DNA of 64,000 nt from Pseudomonadota bacterium (GTDB taxonomy: Bacteria > Desulfobacterota > Desulfobulbia > Desulfobulbales > Desulfocapsaceae). Within the stretch, counting starts at the first letter, position 1; every line of letters starts with the position of its first letter. The translations under genes were made by a program, and so were the position numbers. The stretch lies in NCBI GenBank assembly GCA_023412495.1, contig JAEYNP010000039.1, positions 1 through 64,000 of the forward strand, read 5' to 3'. Of the stretch, positions 62,839 to 64,000 are shown piece by piece. Below the pieces are notes generated by a model, which saw nothing but the letters and a program-made list of their open reading frames with translations, made no database searches and was not told the DNA's origin.

Positions 62839-64000
62839 TCAGCCCCTCCATATTGTTTTCATTGTCCTGCCCTTTTCACGGATCGAAACGCTCATCGCCA
62901 TCCTGCCGATGGCATGGGTCGAACAGGCGAGACAGGGATCGTAACAACGCACCACGAACTCCAGGCCATTCAGCATCCGTTCGTCCTCCGCGCCGATCAA
63001 TAGGGCATTGGCGCCCTCCTTGATCGATCTGTTGATCGCCGCGGTATTCTGCTGGGTGGCTATGATCATATTCGCCGCCCTGACGATACCGCGCTCGTCG
63101 ATCTCGTAGTCATGGATAAGGGTGCCCCTGGGAGCCTCGATATGGGCCACGCCTCTGCCGCCGGAGAAGGTCGCCGGCACCCGGTTGTCGCCCCGCAGGG
63201 CAGGCGTGTTGATCAGCTCGTCCGCCCGCTCGCAGGCATGGATCAGCTCGACCAGTTTGGCATACATCTGGATCACCGCGTTATGGCAGGGCCGGCCGAA
63301 TTTGGCGCGGAACTCCTCGAACTCCGCCTGGGCCAGCGGCGTGCCGATGCCGTCGACCACATTCAACCGGGCAAGCGTACTGACCCGGTAAAGGTGCTCC
63401 TCCCCCTCGTGTTCGAAGTAAACTTCCTTGGCGTAGGAGTTGGTCACCGTCCGTTCGACGAGGAACCGCCTGTAGTCCGTGCTGTCGAATTCGGTCTTGA
63501 TCGTGCCCTGCTCGTCCATGACCCGCAGCCGGCCGTCGTAGAAGTTGAGCAGCCCGCCATCGGTCACCGTGCCCATATACCAGGTCGGCAGGTTGAGGCT
63601 GTCGAGCAGCTGCGGATTGTCGTCGAAGAGCTTCAGGAGGAGGGTCTTGACAGGTCCTGTCAGCTCCTTTACCAGATTCACCGCCTCGGCGGTCAGTTCC
63701 TTCAGCTTCTGGAACTGGCCGTCGCTCAGCTCAAAGGAAATTCCGCCGGCGACGGCGGTGACCGGATGGATGCCGCGGCCGCCTACCGTCTCGTTGATCT
63801 TCTGGCCGAGGCTGCGGAGGCGGAGCCCTTTCTTGGCCAGCTCCGGCTCGGCGGCCACCATGCCGACGATGTTCTGGGTGGCGGGTTCGCCGTGGAGACC
63901 GAAGACCAGGTCGGGGCCTGCCAGCACGAAGAGCGAGAGGGCGTGGGAATGGATGACATGGCCCATGTACATGAATTCCCGAAGAAGTCGCGCGGCATCC
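62839..64000 (-). CDS. [NiFe] hydrogenase large subunit, cut by window end
   Basis: The C-terminal part (387 residues) of a [NiFe] hydrogenase large subunit; the N-terminus with its RxCGxC motif lies beyond 64000. The C-terminal nickel motif DPCLACSTH is followed by a peptide AIGRMAMSVSIREKGR... that the maturation protease encoded downstream would remove. The overall pattern, GGRGIHPVTAVAGG and RGDNRVPATFSGGRG, is close to F420-non-reducing/Mvh-type group 3 enzymes, which form complexes with heterodisulfide reductase in sulfate reducers. The frame reads open through the window edge; the apparent ATG at 63972 is internal. Confidence 0.9.
   Translation of the reverse strand, partial: DAARLLREFMYMGHVIHSHALSLFVLAGPDLVFGLHGEPATQNIVGMVAAEPELAKKGLRLRSLGQKINETVGGRGIHPVTAVAGGISFELSDGQFQKLKELTAEAVNLVKELTGPVKTLLLKLFDDNPQLLDSLNLPTWYMGTVTDGGLLNFYDGRLRVMDEQGTIKTEFDSTDYRRFLVERTVTNSYAKEVYFEHEGEEHLYRVSTLARLNVVDGIGTPLAQAEFEEFRAKFGRPCHNAVIQMYAKLVELIHACERADELINTPALRGDNRVPATFSGGRGVAHIEAPRGTLIHDYEIDERGIVRAANMIIATQQNTAAINRSIKEGANALLIGAEDERMLNGLEFVVRCYDPCLACSTHAIGRMAMSVSIREKGRTMKTIWRG

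Overview
The window reads as a chromosomal stretch of a sulfate-reducing Desulfobacterota bacterium, most likely Desulfobulbales-like. The strongest evidence is a complete dsrA-dsrB-dsrD cluster. A split F0 ATP synthase operon, a cytoplasmic [NiFe] hydrogenase, a fused SecDF and many ferredoxin-type proteins agree with that. There is no phage, no intact insertion sequence, no CRISPR array, and I recognised no tRNA or rRNA. Almost all of the sequence is housekeeping or conserved accessory genes, with several short palindromic repeats between them.

Layout. 1-5.2 kb: YjbQ-like protein, a small unknown, a UbiD-type decarboxylase, a RluB-type pseudouridine synthase, an HU/IHF protein and RimO. 5.2-9.3 kb (minus): nucleoside phosphorylase, F0 genes atpZ-atpI-atpB-atpE, hemL. 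9.6-11.8 kb: trxA, trxB, bamD. 11.8-18.7 kb: NIL-ferredoxin, larB, secDF fusion, YkgJ-like protein, HAD phosphatase, and a cyclic-nucleotide-binding/DUF4388 protein. 18.9-21.3 kb: a membrane-anchored protein with an E2 (ubiquitin-conjugating) type N-terminal domain. 21.4-25.2 kb: kdsD, metK, ahcY. 25.4-28.5 kb (minus): dsrABD with a good promoter and terminator. 28.5-35.8 kb (minus): pgi, rpe, dprA, rpoD, dnaG. 35.9-41.0 kb (plus): an unknown, a degenerate GGDEF/HD-GYP protein, an HDOD protein and a UbiB-type kinase, the last three translationally coupled. 41-48.8 kb (minus): a TIM-like protein without its catalytic Glu, yggU, divIVA, yggT, metG, ricT, holB, yhaM. 49-51 kb: an ACT protein with its UPF0210 partner. 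51-58 kb (minus): a signalling operon of giant hybrid kinase, CheR, CheB and receiver-GGDEF protein. 58-60.3 kb (minus): a DUF1641 protein and a sulfide:quinone oxidoreductase-like flavoprotein. 61-64 kb (minus): a small unknown and a hydrogenase cluster of large subunit (cut by the window edge), ferredoxin, V4R-like protein and maturation protease.

Two observations stand out. First, the SQR-like gene is interrupted by an in-frame TGA exactly where the family has a conserved redox cysteine. The reading frame then continues for 77 well-conserved-looking residues, and a small hairpin of bacterial SECIS type follows the TGA. This looks like a selenocysteine-containing SQR that a normal gene caller would truncate. 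Second, the 819-residue protein at 18.9 kb carries an E2-like fold with HP(D) and the active-site Cys in register, joined to a transmembrane segment and a long periplasmic or cytoplasmic helical repeat region. No E1 or ubiquitin-like partner lies in the window.

Non-coding structure: several strong promoters (hemL, secDF, dsr), convincing terminators, a hairpin separating dsrD from dsrAB, and at least five short inverted-repeat elements (149-bp MITE-like, 96-bp with 30-bp arms, two related palindromes upstream of unrelated genes, and two low-complexity inverted repeats flanking yggU).
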